Assembly: GCA_936450465.1 (NCBI GenBank)
Contig: OW388293.1
Location: forward strand, 54,029,201 to 54,093,200
Reading direction: 5' to 3'
Length of the DNA stretch: 64,000 nucleotides
Source of the DNA: Gibbula magus
Taxonomy: Eukaryota > Mollusca > Gastropoda > Trochida > Trochidae
The position numbers and the translations under genes were made by a program. The notes beneath the pieces are model-generated. The model was not told the DNA's origin. It worked only from the letters and a program-made list of their open reading frames with translations, and ran no database searches. Below are positions 26,125 through 38,500 of this stretch, piece after piece; the stretch's first letter is position 1; every line of letters begins with the position of its first letter.

Positions 26125-29100
26125 ACTTACAATAATTTCCATGTTTTTTGGCCAATTTGGTCACGCGAACCTCTTTAACGGCGAATCTGGAGTCCAACTT
26201 AAGAAAGGAAGCGGGAATTCGAAATGACCATTCGATAGATCACATTGTAATATACATCTCAGCCAAGTTTGGTTCTGAAATATGCATTTTGAAGAAAGTT
26301 ATCACGCTTGCTGTCAAGTAGTGTGGTTCTCGCACTTAGTAAAATGTCCATGTTTTGTGGCCAATTTGGTCACGCGAACCTCTTTAACGGCGAATCTGGA
26401 GTCCAACTTAAGGAAGGTAGCGGGAATTCGAAATGACCATTCGATAGATCACATTGTAATATACATCTCAGCCAAGTTTGGTTCTGAAATATGCATTTTG
26501 AAGAAAGTTATCACGCTTGCTGTCAAGTAGTGTGTTTCTCGCACTTACAATAATTTCCATGTGTTTTGGCCAATTTGGTCACGCGAACCTCTTTAACGGC
26601 GAATCTGGAGTCCAACTTAAGAAAGGAAGCGGGAATTCGAAATGACCATTCGATAGATCACATTGTAATATACATCTCAGCCAAGTTTGGTTCTGAAATA
26701 TGCATTTTGAAGAAAGTTATCACGCTTGCTGTCAAGTAGTGTGTTTCTCGCACTTACAATAATTTCCATGTGTTTTGGCCAATTTGGTCACGCGAACCTC
26801 TTTAACGGCGAATCTGGAGTCCAACTTAAGAAAGGAAGCGGGAATTCGAAATGACCATTCGATAGATCACATTGTAATATACATCTCAGCCAAGTTTGGT
26901 TCTGAAATATGCATTTTGAAGAAAGTTATCACGCTTACTGTCAAGTAGTGTGGTTCTCGCACTTAGAATAATTTCCATGTTTTTTGGCCAATTTGGTCAT
27001 GCGAACCTCTTTAACGGCGAATCTGGAGTCCATTTTAAGGAAGCTAGCGGGAATTCGAAATGACCATTCGATAGATCACATTGTAATATACATCTCAGCC
27101 AAGTTTGGTTCTGAAATATGCATTTTGAAGAAAGTTATCACGCTTACTGTCAAGTAGTGTGGTTCTCGCACTTAGTAAAATGTCCATGTTTTTTTACCAA
27201 TTTGGTCACGCGAACCTCTTTAACGGCGAATCTGGAGTCCAACTTAAGGAAGGTAGCGGGAATTCGAAATGACCATTCGATAGATCACATTGTAATATAC
27301 ATCTCAGCCAAGTTTGGTTCTGAAATATGCATTTTGAAGAAAGTTATCACGCTTGCTGTCAAGTAGTGTGTTTCTCGCACTTACAATAATTTCCATGTTT
27401 TTTGGCCAATTTGGTCACGCGAACCTCTTTAACGTCGAATCTGGAGTCCAACTTAAGAAAGGAAGCGTTAATTCGAAATGACCATTCGATAGATCGCATT
27501 GTAATATACATCTCAGCCAAGTTTGGTTCTGAAATATGCATTTTGAAGAAAGTTATCACGCTTGCTGTCAAGTAGTGTGGTTCTCGCACTTAGTAAAATG
27601 TCCATGTTTTGTGGCCAATTTGGTCACGCGAACCTCTTTAACGGCGAATCTGGAGTCCAACTTAAGGAAGGTAGCGGGAATTCGAAATGACCATTCGATA
27701 GATCACATTGTAATATACATCTCAGCCAAGTTTGGTTCTGAAATATGCATTTTGAAGAAAGTTATCACGCTTGCTGTCAAGTAGTGTGTTTCTCGCACTT
27801 ACAATAATTTCCATGTTTTTTGGCCAATTTGGTCACGCGAACCTCTTTAACGGCGAATCTGGAGTCCAACTTAAGAAAGGAAGCGGGAATTCGAAATGAC
27901 CATTCGATAGATCACATTGTAATATACATCTCAGCCAAGTTTGGTTCTGAAATATGCATTTTGAAGAAAGTTATCACGCTTGCTGTCAAGTAGTGTGGTT
28001 CTCGCACTTAGTAAAATGTCCATGTTTTGTGGCCAATTTGGTCACGCGAACCTCTTTAACGGCGAATCTGGAGTCCAACTTAAGGAAGGTAGCGGGAATT
28101 CGAAATGACCATTCGATAGATCACATTGTAATATACATCTCAGCCAAGTTTGGTTCTGAAATATGCATTTTGAAGAAAGTTATCACGCTTGCTGTCAAGT
28201 AGTGTGTTTCTCGCACTTACAATAATTTCCATGTGTTTTGGCCAATTTGGTCACGCGAACCTCTTTAACGGCGAATCTGGAGTCCAACTTAAGAAAGGAA
28301 GCGGGAATTCGAAATGACCATTCGATAGATCACATTGTAATATACATCTCAGCCAAGTTTGGTTCTGAAATATGCATTTTGAAGAAAGTTATCACGCTTG
28401 CTGTCAAGTAGTGTGTTTCTCGCACTTACAATAATTTCCATGTGTTTTGGCCAATTTGGTCACGCGAACCTCTTTAACGGCGAATCTGGAGTCCAACTTA
28501 AGAAAGGAAGCGGGAATTCGAAATGACCATTCGATAGATCACATTGTAATATACATCTCAGCCAAGTTTGGTTCTGAAATATGCATTTTGAAGAAAGTTA
28601 TCACGCTTACTGTCAAGTAGTGTGGTTCTCGCACTTAGAATAATTTCCATGTTTTTTGGCCAATTTGGTCATGCGAACCTCTTTAACGGCGAATCTGGAG
28701 TCCATTTTAAGGAAGCTAGCGGGAATTCGAAATGACCATTCGATAGATCACATTGTAATATACATCTCAGCCAAGTTTGGTTCTGAAATATGCATTTTGA
28801 AGAAAGTTATCACGCTTGCTGTCAAGTAGTGTGGTTCTCGCACTTAGTAAAATGTCAATGTTTTTTTACCAATTTGGTCACGCGAACCTCTTTAACGGCG
28901 AATCTGGAGTCCAACTTAAGGAAGGTAGCGGGAATTCGAAATGACCATTCGATAGATCACATTGTAATATACATCTCAGCCAAGTTTGGTTCTGAAATAT
29001 GCATTTTGAAGAAAGTTATCACGCTTGCTGTCAAGTAGTGTGTTTCTCGCACTTACAATAATTTCCATGTTTTTTGGCCAATTTGGTCACGCGAACCTCT

Positions 29101-30513
29101 TTAACGTCGAATCTGGAGTCCAACTTAAGAAAGGAAGCGTTAATTCGAAATGACCATTCGATAGATCGCATTGTAATATACATCTCAGCCAAGTTTGGTT
29201 CTGAAATATGCATTTTGAAGAAAGTTATCACGCTTGCTGTCAAGTAGTGTGGTTCTCGCACTTAGTAAAATGTCCATGTTTTGTGGCCAATTTGGTCACG
29301 CGAACCTCTTTAACGGCGAATCTGGAGTCCAACTTAAGGAAGGTAGCGGGAATTCGAAATGACCATTCGATAGATCACATTGTAATATACATCTCAGCCA
29401 AGTTTGGTTCTGAAATATGCATTTTGAAGAAAGTTATCACGCTTGCTGTCAAGTACTGTGTTTCTCGCACTTACAATAATTTCCATGTGTTTTGGCCAAT
29501 TTGGTCACGCGAACCTCTTTAACGGCGAATCTGGAGTCCAACTTAAGAAAGGAAGCGGGAATTCGAAATGACCATTCGATAGATCACATTGTAATATACA
29601 TCTCAGCCAAGTTTGGTTCTGAAATATGCATTTTGAAGAAAGTTATCACGCTTACTGTCAAGTAGTGTGGTTCTCGCACTTAGAATAATTTCCATGTTTT
29701 TTGGCCAATTTGGTCATGCGAACCTCTTTAACGGCGAATCTGGAGTCCATTTTAAGGAAGCTAGCGGGAATTCGAAATGACCATTCGATAGATCACATTG
29801 TAATATACATCTCAGCCAAGTTTGGTTCTGAAATATGCATTTTGAAGAAAGTTATCACGCTTGCTGTCAAGTAGTGTGGTTCTCGCACTTAGTAAAATGT
29901 CCATGTTTTTTTACCAATTTGGTCACGCGAACCTCTTTAACGGCGAATCTGGAGTCCAACTTAAGGAAGGTAGCGGGAATTCGAAATGACCATTCGATAG
30001 ATCACATTGTAATATACATCTCAGCCAAGTTTGGTTCTGAAATATGCATTTTGAAGAAAGTTATCACGCTTGCTGTCAAGTAGTGTGTTTCTCGCACTTA
30101 CAATAATTTCCATGTTTTTTGGCCAATTTGGTCACGCGAACCTCTTTAACGTCGAATCTGGAGTCCAACTTAAGAAAGGAAGCGTTAATTCGAAATGACC
30201 ATTCGATAGATCGCATTGTAATATACATCTCAGCCAAGTTTGGTTCTGAAATATGCATTTTGAAGAAAGTTATCACGCTTGCTGTCAAGTAGTGTGGTTC
30301 TCGCACTTAGTAAAATGTCCATGTTTTGTGGCCAATTTGGTCACGCGAACCTCTTTAACGGCGAATCTGGAGTCCAACTTAAGGAAGGTAGCGGGAATTC
30401 GAAATGACCATTCGATAGATCACATTGTAATATACATCTCAGCCAAGTTTGGTTCTGAAATATGCATTTTGAAGAAAGTTATCACGCTTGCTGTCAAGTA
30501 CTGTGTTTCTCGC
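25916..30513. repeat. Higher-order repeat with changing length: 6-, 8-, 5- and 3-monomer versions
   Basis: Each unit starts with a TTTTTTTACC monomer, at 25916, 27170, 28842 and 29887. The first is a 6-mer (25916-27169) ending in a CATGCG monomer with TCCATTTTAAGG. The second is an 8-mer (27170-28841) that adds a monomer with AACGTCGAAT and AAGCGTTAATTCG near 27434-27473, plus an extra TTTTGTGG monomer. The third is a 5-mer (28842-29886) lacking three monomers of the 8-mer. The fourth keeps only the first three monomers before switching haplotype at 30514. The AACGTCGAAT marker recurs at +1672 and then +1045 bp. Nearly all units have G at 197, unlike the left of the window. Confidence 0.9.
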
Positions 30514-32394
30514 ACTTAGAATAATTTCCATGTTTTTTGGCCAATTTGGTCACGCGAACCTCTATAACGGCGAATATGTAGTCCAACTTAAGGAAGGTAT
30601 CGGGAAATCGAAATGACCATTCGATAGATCACATTGTAATATACATCTCAGCCAAGTTTGGTTCTGAAATATGCATTTTGAAGAAAGTTATCACGCTTGC
30701 TGTCAAGTACTGTGTTTCTCGCACTTAGTAAAATGTCCATGTTTTTTGGCCAATTTGGTCACGCGAACCTCTTTAACGGCGAATCTGGAGTCCAACTTAA
30801 GGAAGGTAGCGAGAATACGAAATGACCATTCGATAGATCACATTGTAATATACATCTCAGCCAAGTTTGGTTCTGAAATATGCATTTTGAAGAAAGTTAT
30901 CACGCTTGCTGTCAAGTAGTGTGTTTCTCGCACTTACAATAATTTCCATGTGTTTTGGCCAATTTGGTCACGCGAACCTCTTTAACGGCGAATCTGGAGT
31001 CCAACTTAAGAAAGGAAGCGGGAATTCGAAATGACCATTGGATAGATCACATTGTAATATACATCTCAGCCAAGTTTGGTTCTGAAATATGCATTTTGAA
31101 GAAAGTTATCACGCTTACTGTCAAGTAGTGTGGTTCTCGCACTTAGAATAATTTCCATGTTTTTTGGCCAATTTGGTCATGCGAACCTCTTTAACGGCGA
31201 ATCTGGAGTCCAACTTAAGGAAGCTAGCGAGAATTCGAAATGACCATTCGATAGATCACATTGTAATATACATCTCAGCCAAGTTTGGTTCTGAAATATG
31301 CATTTTGAAGAAAGTTATCACGCTTGCTGTCAAGTAGTGTGGTTCTCGCACTTAGTAAAATGTCCATGTTTTTTTACCAATTTGGTCACGCAAACCTCTT
31401 TAACGGCGAATCTGGAGTCCAACTTAAGGAAGGTAGCGGGAATTCGAAATGACCATTCGATAGATCACATTGTAATATACATCTCATCCAAGTTTGGTTC
31501 TGAAATATGCATTTTGAAGAAAGTTATCACGCTTGCTGTCAAGTACTGTGTTTCTCGCACTTAGAATAATTTCCATGTTTTTTGGCCAATTTGGTCACGC
31601 GAACCTCTTTAACGGCGAATCTGGAGTCCAACTTAAGGAAGGTAGCGAGAATTCGAAATGACCATTCGATAGATCACATTGTAATATACATCTCAGCCAA
31701 GTTTGGTTCTGAAATATGCATTTTGAAGAAAGTTATCACGCTTGCTGTCAAGTAGTGTGTTTCTCGCACTTACAATAATTTCCATGTTTTTTGGCCAATT
31801 TGGTCACGCGAACCTCTTTAACGGCGAATCTGGAGTCCAACTTAAGGAAGGTAGCGGGAATTTGAAATGACCATTCGATAGATCACATTGGAATTTACTT
31901 CTCAGCCAAGTTTGGTTCTGAAATATGCATTTTGAAGAAAGTTATCACGCTTGCTGTCAAGTAGTGTGGTTCTCGCACTTAGTAAAATGTCCATGTTTTG
32001 TGGCCAATTTGGTCACTTGAACCTCTTTAACGGCGAATCTGGAGTCCAACTTAAGGAAGGTAGCGGGAATTCGAAATGATCATTCGATAGATCACATTGT
32101 AATATACATCTCAGCCAAGTTTGGTTCTGAAATATGCATTTTGAAGAAAGTTATCACGCTTGCTGTCAAGTACTGTGTTTCTCGCACTTAGAATAATTTC
32201 CATGTTTTTTGGCCAATTTGGTCATGCGAACCTCTTTAACGGCGAATCTGGAGTCCAACTTAAGGAAGCTAGCGGGAATTCGAAATGACCATTCGATAGA
32301 TCACATTGTAATATACATCTCAGCCAAGTTTGGTTCTGAAATATGCATTTTGAAGAAAGTTATCACGCTTGCTGTCAAGTAGTGTGGTTCTCGC
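30514..32394. repeat. Mixed monomers with a rare CCATTGGATAG unit
   Basis: Nine monomers of mixed haplotype. The unit holding CCATTGGATAG (TTGG at 31038-31041), with AAGAAAGGAAGC and CTTACTGTC, has relatives only at 58416 and 60715. A unit with GGTCACTTGAACC (CACTTG from 32014) and GATCATT has its only relative at 38075. Private changes are AATATGTAGTCC near 30575, CACGCAAACC near 31388, CTCATCCAAG near 31486 and AATTTGAAATG near 31859. Confidence 0.75.
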
Positions 32395-33230
32395 ACTTAG
32401 TAAAGTGTCCATGTTTTGTGGCCAATTTGGTCACGCGAACCTCTTTAACGGCGAATCTGGAGTCCAACTTAAGGAAGGTAGCGGGAATTCGAAATGAACA
32501 TTCGATAGATCACATTGTAATATACATCTCAGCCAAGTTTGGTTCTGAAATATGCATTTTGAAGAAAGTTATCACGCTTGCTGTCAAGTACTGTGTTTCT
32601 CGCACTTAGAATAATTTCCATGTTTTTTGGCCAATTTGGTCACGCGAACCTCTTTAACGGCGAATCTGGAGTCCAACTTAAGGAAGGTAGCGAGAATTCG
32701 AAATGAACATTCGATAGATCACATTGTAATATACATCTCAGCCAAGTTTGGTTCTGAAATATGCATTTTGAAGAAAGTTATCACGCTTGCTGTCAAGTAG
32801 TGTGTTTCTCGCACTTACAATAATTTCCATGTTTTTTTGCCAATTTGGTCACGCGAACCTCTTTAACGGCGAATCTGGAGTCCAACTTAAGGAAGGTAGC
32901 GAGAATTCGAAATGACCATTCGATAGATCATATTGTAATATACATCTCAGCCAAGTTTGGTTCTGAAATATGCATTTTGAAGAAAGTTATCACGCTTGCT
33001 GTCAAGTAGTGTGTTTCTCGCACTTACAATAATTTCCATGTTTTTTGGCCAATTTGGTCACGCGAACCTCTTTAACGGCGAATCTGGAGTCCAACTTAAG
33101 GAAGGTAGCGGGAATTCGAAATGACCATTCGATAGATCACATTGGAATTTACTTCTCAGCCAAGTTTGGTTCTGAAATATGCATTTTGAAGAAAGTTATC
33201 ACGCTTGCTGTCAAGTAGTGTGGTTCTCGC
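32395..33230. repeat. Dispersed four-monomer module, copy 1
   Basis: The monomer order is: ACTTAGTAAA with TTTTGTGG; ACTTAGAAT with GCGAG; ACTTACAAT with a TTTTTTTGCC tract; ACTTACAAT with GGAATTTACTTC. The same order recurs at 34694, 38874 and 61654, that is, 11, 31 and 140 monomers further on. Here the first unit reads TAAAGTGTCC near 32402 and the second has AACATT. The right part overlaps copy 1 of the 836-bp duplication. Confidence 0.78.
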
Positions 33231-34574
33231 ACTTAGTAAAATGTCCATGTTTTGTGGCCAATTTGGTCACGCGAACCTCTTTAACGGCGAATCTGGAGTC
33301 CAACTTAAGGAAGGTAGCGGGAATTCGAAATGAACATTCAATAGATCACATTGTAATATACATCTCAGCCAAGTTTGGTTCTGAAATATGCATTTTGAAG
33401 AAAGTTATCACGCTTGCTGTCAAGTACTGTGTTTCTCGCACTTAGAATAATTTCTATGTTTTTTGGCCAATTTGGTCACGCGAACCTCTTTAACGGCGAA
33501 TCTGGAGTCCAACTTAAGGAAGGTAGCGAGAATACGAAATGACCATTCGATAGATCACATTGTAATATACATCTCAGCCAAGTTTGGTTCTGAAATATGC
33601 ATTTTGAAGAAAGTTATCACGCTTGCTGTCAAGTAGTGTGGTTCTCGCACTTAGAATAATTTCCATGTTTTTTGGCCAATTTGGTCATGCGAACCTCTTT
33701 AACGGCGAATCTGGAGTCCAACTTAAGGAAGCTAGCGGGAATTCGAAATGACCATTCGATAGATCATATTGTAATATACATCTCAGCCAAGTTTGGTTCT
33801 GAAATATGCATTTTGAAGAAAGTTATCACGCTTGCTGTCAAGTAGTGTGTTTCTCGCACTTACAATAATTTCCATGTTTTTTGGCCAATTTGGTCACGCG
33901 AACCTCTTTAACGGCGAATCTGGAGTCCAACTTAAGGAAGGTAGCGGGAATTCGAAATGACCATTCGATAGATCACATTGGAATTTACTTCTCAGCCAAG
34001 TTTGGTTCTGAAATATGCATTTTGAAGAAAGTTATCACGCTTGCTGTCAAGTAGTGTGGTTCTCGCACTTAGTAAAATGTCCATGTTTTGTGGCCAATTT
34101 GGTCACGCGAACCTCTTTAACGGCGAATCTGGAGTCCAACTTAAGGAAGGTAGCGGGAATTCGAAATGAACATTCAATAGATCACATTGTAATATACATC
34201 TCAGCCAAGTTTGGTTCTGAAATATGCATTTTGAAGAAAGTTATCACGCTTGCTGTCAAGTACTGTGTTTCTCGCACTTAGAATAATTTCCATGTTTTTT
34301 GGCCAATTTGGTCACGCGAACCTCTTTAACGGCGAATCTGGAGTCCAACTTAAGGAAGGTAGCGAGAATACGAAATGACCATTCGATAGATCACATTGTA
34401 ATATACATCTCAGCCAAGTTTGGTTCTGAAATATGCATTTTGAAGAAAGTTATCACGCTTGCTGTCAAGTAGTGTGGTTCTCGCACTTAGAATAATTTCC
34501 ATGTTTTTTGGCCAATTTGGTCATGCGAACCTCTTTAACGGCGAATCTGGAGTCCAACTTAAGGAAGCTAGCGG
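32903..34574. repeat. 836-bp tandem duplication with a mapped crossover
   Basis: Copy 1 (32903-33738) and copy 2 (33739-34574) each hold four monomers in identical order. The visible difference between the copies is TTCTATG at 33455 versus TTCCATG in copy 2. A rare variant, GATCATATT, occurs at 32931 and 33767 but not at the third position (34603). Left of the junction the two sites differ (GGTAGCGAG against GCTAGCGGG). The exchange point therefore lies in 33739-33766, monomer positions about 91-118. Copies also share AACATTCAATAG at about 33337 and 34173. Confidence 0.88.
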
Positions 34575-34693
34575 GAATTCGAAATGACCATTCGATAGAT
34601 CACATTGTAATATACATCTCAGCCAAGTTTGGTTCTGAAATATGCATTTTGAAGAAAGTTATCACGCTTGCTGTCAAGTAGTGTGGTTCTCGC

Positions 34694-35529
34694 ACTTAGT
34701 AAAATGTCCATGTTTTGTGGCCAATTTGGTCACGCGAACCTCTTTAACGGCGAATCTGGAGTCCAACTAAAGGAAGGTAGCGGGAATTCGAAATGACCAT
34801 TCGATAGATCACATTGTAATATACATCTCAGCCAAGTTTGGTTCTGAAATATGCATTTTGAAGAAAGTTATCACGCTTGCTGTCAAGTACTGTGTTTCTC
34901 GCACTTAGAATAATTTCCATGTTTTTTGGCCAATTTGGTCACGCGAACCTCTTTAACGGCGAATCTGGAGTCCAACTTAAGGAAGGTAGCGAGAATTCGA
35001 AATGACCATTCGATAGATCACATTGTAATATACATCTCAGCCAAGTTTGGTTCTGAAATATGCATTTTGAAGAAAGTTATCACGCTTGCTGTCAAGTAGT
35101 GTGTTTCTCGCACTTACAATAATTTCCATGTTTTTTTGCCAATTTGGTCACGCGAACCTCTTTAACGGCGAATCTGGAGTCCAACTTAAGGAAGGTAGCG
35201 AGAATTCGAAATGACCATTCGATAGATCACATTGTAATATACATCTCAGCCAAGTTTGGTTCTGAAATATGCATTTTGAAGAAAGTTATCACGCTTGCTG
35301 TCAAGTAGTGTGTTTCTCGCACTTACAATAATTTCCATGTTTTTTGGCCAATTTGGTCACGCGAACCTCTTTAACGGCGAATCTGGAGTCCAACTTAAGG
35401 AAGGTAGCGGGAATTCGAAATGACCATTCGATAGATCACATTGGAATTTACTTCTCAGCCAAGTTTGGTTCTGAAATATGCATTTTGAAGAAAGTTATCA
35501 CGCTTGCTGTCAAGTAGTGTGGTTCTCGC
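34694..35529. repeat. Dispersed four-monomer module, copy 2
   Basis: It has the same monomer order as 32395-33230. The first unit has AACTAAAGG near 34768 in place of AACTTAAGG, which removes the CTTAAG site, and has GACCATT rather than GAACATT. It is preceded by a CATGCG/AAGCTAGC monomer and followed by a TTTTGTGG monomer with AACATTCAATAG, as are the copies at 32395 and 38874, so the shared context is about six monomers long. Confidence 0.8.
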
Positions 35530-38500
35530 ACTTAGTAAAATGTCCATGTTTTGTGGCCAATTTGGTCACGCGAACCTCTTTAACGGCGAATCTGGAGTCC
35601 AACTTAAGGAAGGTAGCGGGAATTCGAAATGAACATTCAATAGATCACATTGTAATATACATCTCAGCCAAGTTTGGTTCTGAAATATGCATTTTGAAGA
35701 AAGTTATCACGCTTGCTGTCAAGTACTGTGTTTCTCGCACTTAGAATAATTTCCATGTTTTTTGGCCAATTTGGTCACGCGAACCTCTATAACGGCGAAT
35801 ATGGAGTCCAACTTAAGGAAGGTATCGGGAATTCGAAATGACCATTCGATAGATCACATTGTAATATACATCTCAGCCAAGTTTGGTTCTGAAATATGCA
35901 TTTTGAAGAAAGTTATCACGCTTGCTGTCAAGTACTGTGTTTCTCGCACTTAGAATAATTTCCATGTTTTTTGGCCAATTTGGTCACGCGAACCTCTTTA
36001 ACGGCGAATCTGGAGTCCAACTTAAGGAAGGTAGCGAGAATACGAAATGACCATTCGATAGATCACATTGTAATATACATCTCAGCCAAGTTTGGTTCTG
36101 AAATATGCATTTTGAAGAAAGTTATCACGCTTGCTGTCAAGTAGTGTGTTTCTCGCACTTACAATAATTTCCATGTTTTTTGGCCAATTTGGTCACGCGA
36201 ACCTCTTTAACGGCGAATCTGGAGTCCAACTTAAGAAAGGAAGCGGGAATTCGAAATGACCATTCGATAGATCACATTGTAATATACATCTCAGCCAAGT
36301 TTGGTTCTGAAATATGCATTTTGAAGAAAGTTATCACGCTTACTGTCAAGTAGTGTGGTTCTCGCACTTAGAATAATTTCCATGTTTTGTGGCCAATTTG
36401 GTCACGCGAACCTCTTTAACGGCGAATCTGGAGTCCAACTTAAGGAAGGTAGCGGGAATTCGAAATGAACATTCGATAGATCACATTTGAATATACATCT
36501 CAGCCAAGTTTGGTTCTGAAATATGCATTTTGAAGAAAGTTATCACGCTTGCTGTCAAGTAGTGTGTTTCTCGCACTTACAATAATTTCCATGTTTTTTG
36601 GCCAATTTGGTCACGCGAACCTCTTTAACGGCGAATCTGGAGTCCAACTTAAGGAAGGTAGCGAGAATTCGAAATAACCATTCGATAGATCACATTGTAA
36701 TATACATCTCAGCCAAGTTTGGTTCTGAAATATGCATTTTGAAGAAAGTTATCACGCTTGCTGTCAAGTAGTGTGTTTCTCGCACTTACAATAATTTCCA
36801 TGTTTTTTGGCCAATTTGGTCACGCGAACCTCTTTAACGGCGAATCTGGAGTCCAACTTAAGGAAGGTAGCGGGAATTCGAAATGACCATTCGATAGATC
36901 ACATTGTAATATACATCTCAGCCAAGTTTAGTACTGAAATATGCATTTTGAAGAAAGTTATCACGCTTGCTGTCAAGTAGTGTGGTTCTCGCACTTAGTA
37001 AAATGTCCATGTTTTGTGGCCAATTTGGTCACGCGAACCTCTTTAACGGCGAATCTGGAGTCCAACTTAAGGAAGGTAGCGGGAATTCGAAATGAACATT
37101 CGATAGATCACATTGTAATATACATCTCAGCCAAGTTTGGTTCTGAAATATGCATTTTGAAGAAAGTTATCACGCTTGCTGTCAAGTACTGTGTTTCTCG
37201 CACTTAAAATAATTTCCATGTTTTTTGGCCAATTTGGTCACGCGAACCTCTATAACGGCGAATATGGAGTCCAACTTAAGGAAGGTATCGGGAAATCGAA
37301 ATTACCATTCGATAGATCACATTGTAATATACATCTCAGCCAAGTTTGGTTCTGAAATATGCATTTTGAAGAAAGTTATCACACTTGCTGTCAAGTACTG
37401 TGTTTCTCGCACTTAGTAAAATGTCCATGTTTTTTGGCCAATTTGGTCACGCGAACCTCTTTAACGGCGAATCTGGAGTCCAACTTAAGGAAGGTAGCGG
37501 GAATTCGAAATGAACATTCGATAGATCACATTGTAATATACATCTCAGCCAAGTTTGGTTCTGAAATATGCATTTTGAAGAAAGTTATCACGCTTGCTGT
37601 CAAGTAGTGTGTTTCTCGCACTTACAATAATTTCCATGTTTTTTGGCCAATTTGGTCACGCGAACCTCTTTAACGGCGAATCTGGAGTCCAACTTAAGGA
37701 AGGTAGCGAGAATTCGAAATGACCATTCGATAGATCACATTGTAATATACATCTCAGCCAAGTTTGGTTCTGAAATATGCATTTTGAAGAAAGTTATCAC
37801 GCTTGCTGTCAAGTAGTGTGTTTCTCGCACTTACAATAATTTCCATGTTTTTTGGCCAATTTGGTCACGCGAACCTCTTTAACGGCGAATCTGGAGTCCA
37901 ACTTAAGGAAGTTAGCGGGAATTCGAAATGACCATTCGATAGATCACATTGGAATTTACTTCTCAGCCAAGTTTGGTTCTGAAATATGCATTTTGAAGAA
38001 AGTTATCACGCTTGCTGTCAAGTAGTGTGGTTCTCGCACTTAGAATAATTTCCATGTTTTGTGGCCAATTTGGTCACTTGAACCTCTTTAACGGCGAATC
38101 TGGAGTCCAACTTAAGGAAGGTAGCGGGAATTCGAAATGATCATTCGATAGATCACATTGTAATATACATCTCAGCCAAGTTTGGTTCTGAAATATGCAT
38201 TTTGAAGAAAGTTATCACGCTTGCTGTCAAGTACTGTGTTTCTCGCACTTACAATAATTTCCATGTTTTTTGGCCAATTTGGTCACGCGAACCTCTTTAA
38301 CGGCGAATCTGGAGTCCAACTTAAGGAAGGTAGCGAGAATACGAAATGACCATTCGATAGATCACATTGTAATATACATCTCAGCCAAGTTTGGTTCTGA
38401 AATATGCATTTTGAAGAAAGTTATCACGCTTGCTGTCAAGTAGTGTGTTTCTCGCACTTACAATAATTTCCATGTTTTTTGGCCAATTTGGTCACGCGAA

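Noticed and set aside
30514..32394. A transposon or unique insertion to explain zones with few open reading frames
   Set aside because: The 209-bp phase is unbroken there. Open frames are fewer only because most units have TAG instead of TAC at monomer 195-197.
37700..37740. CENP-B box
   Set aside because: TTCG occurs at monomer 94-97 and 107-110 and CGGGA in some units, but the required spacing of TTCG, A and CGGG is not met on either strand.
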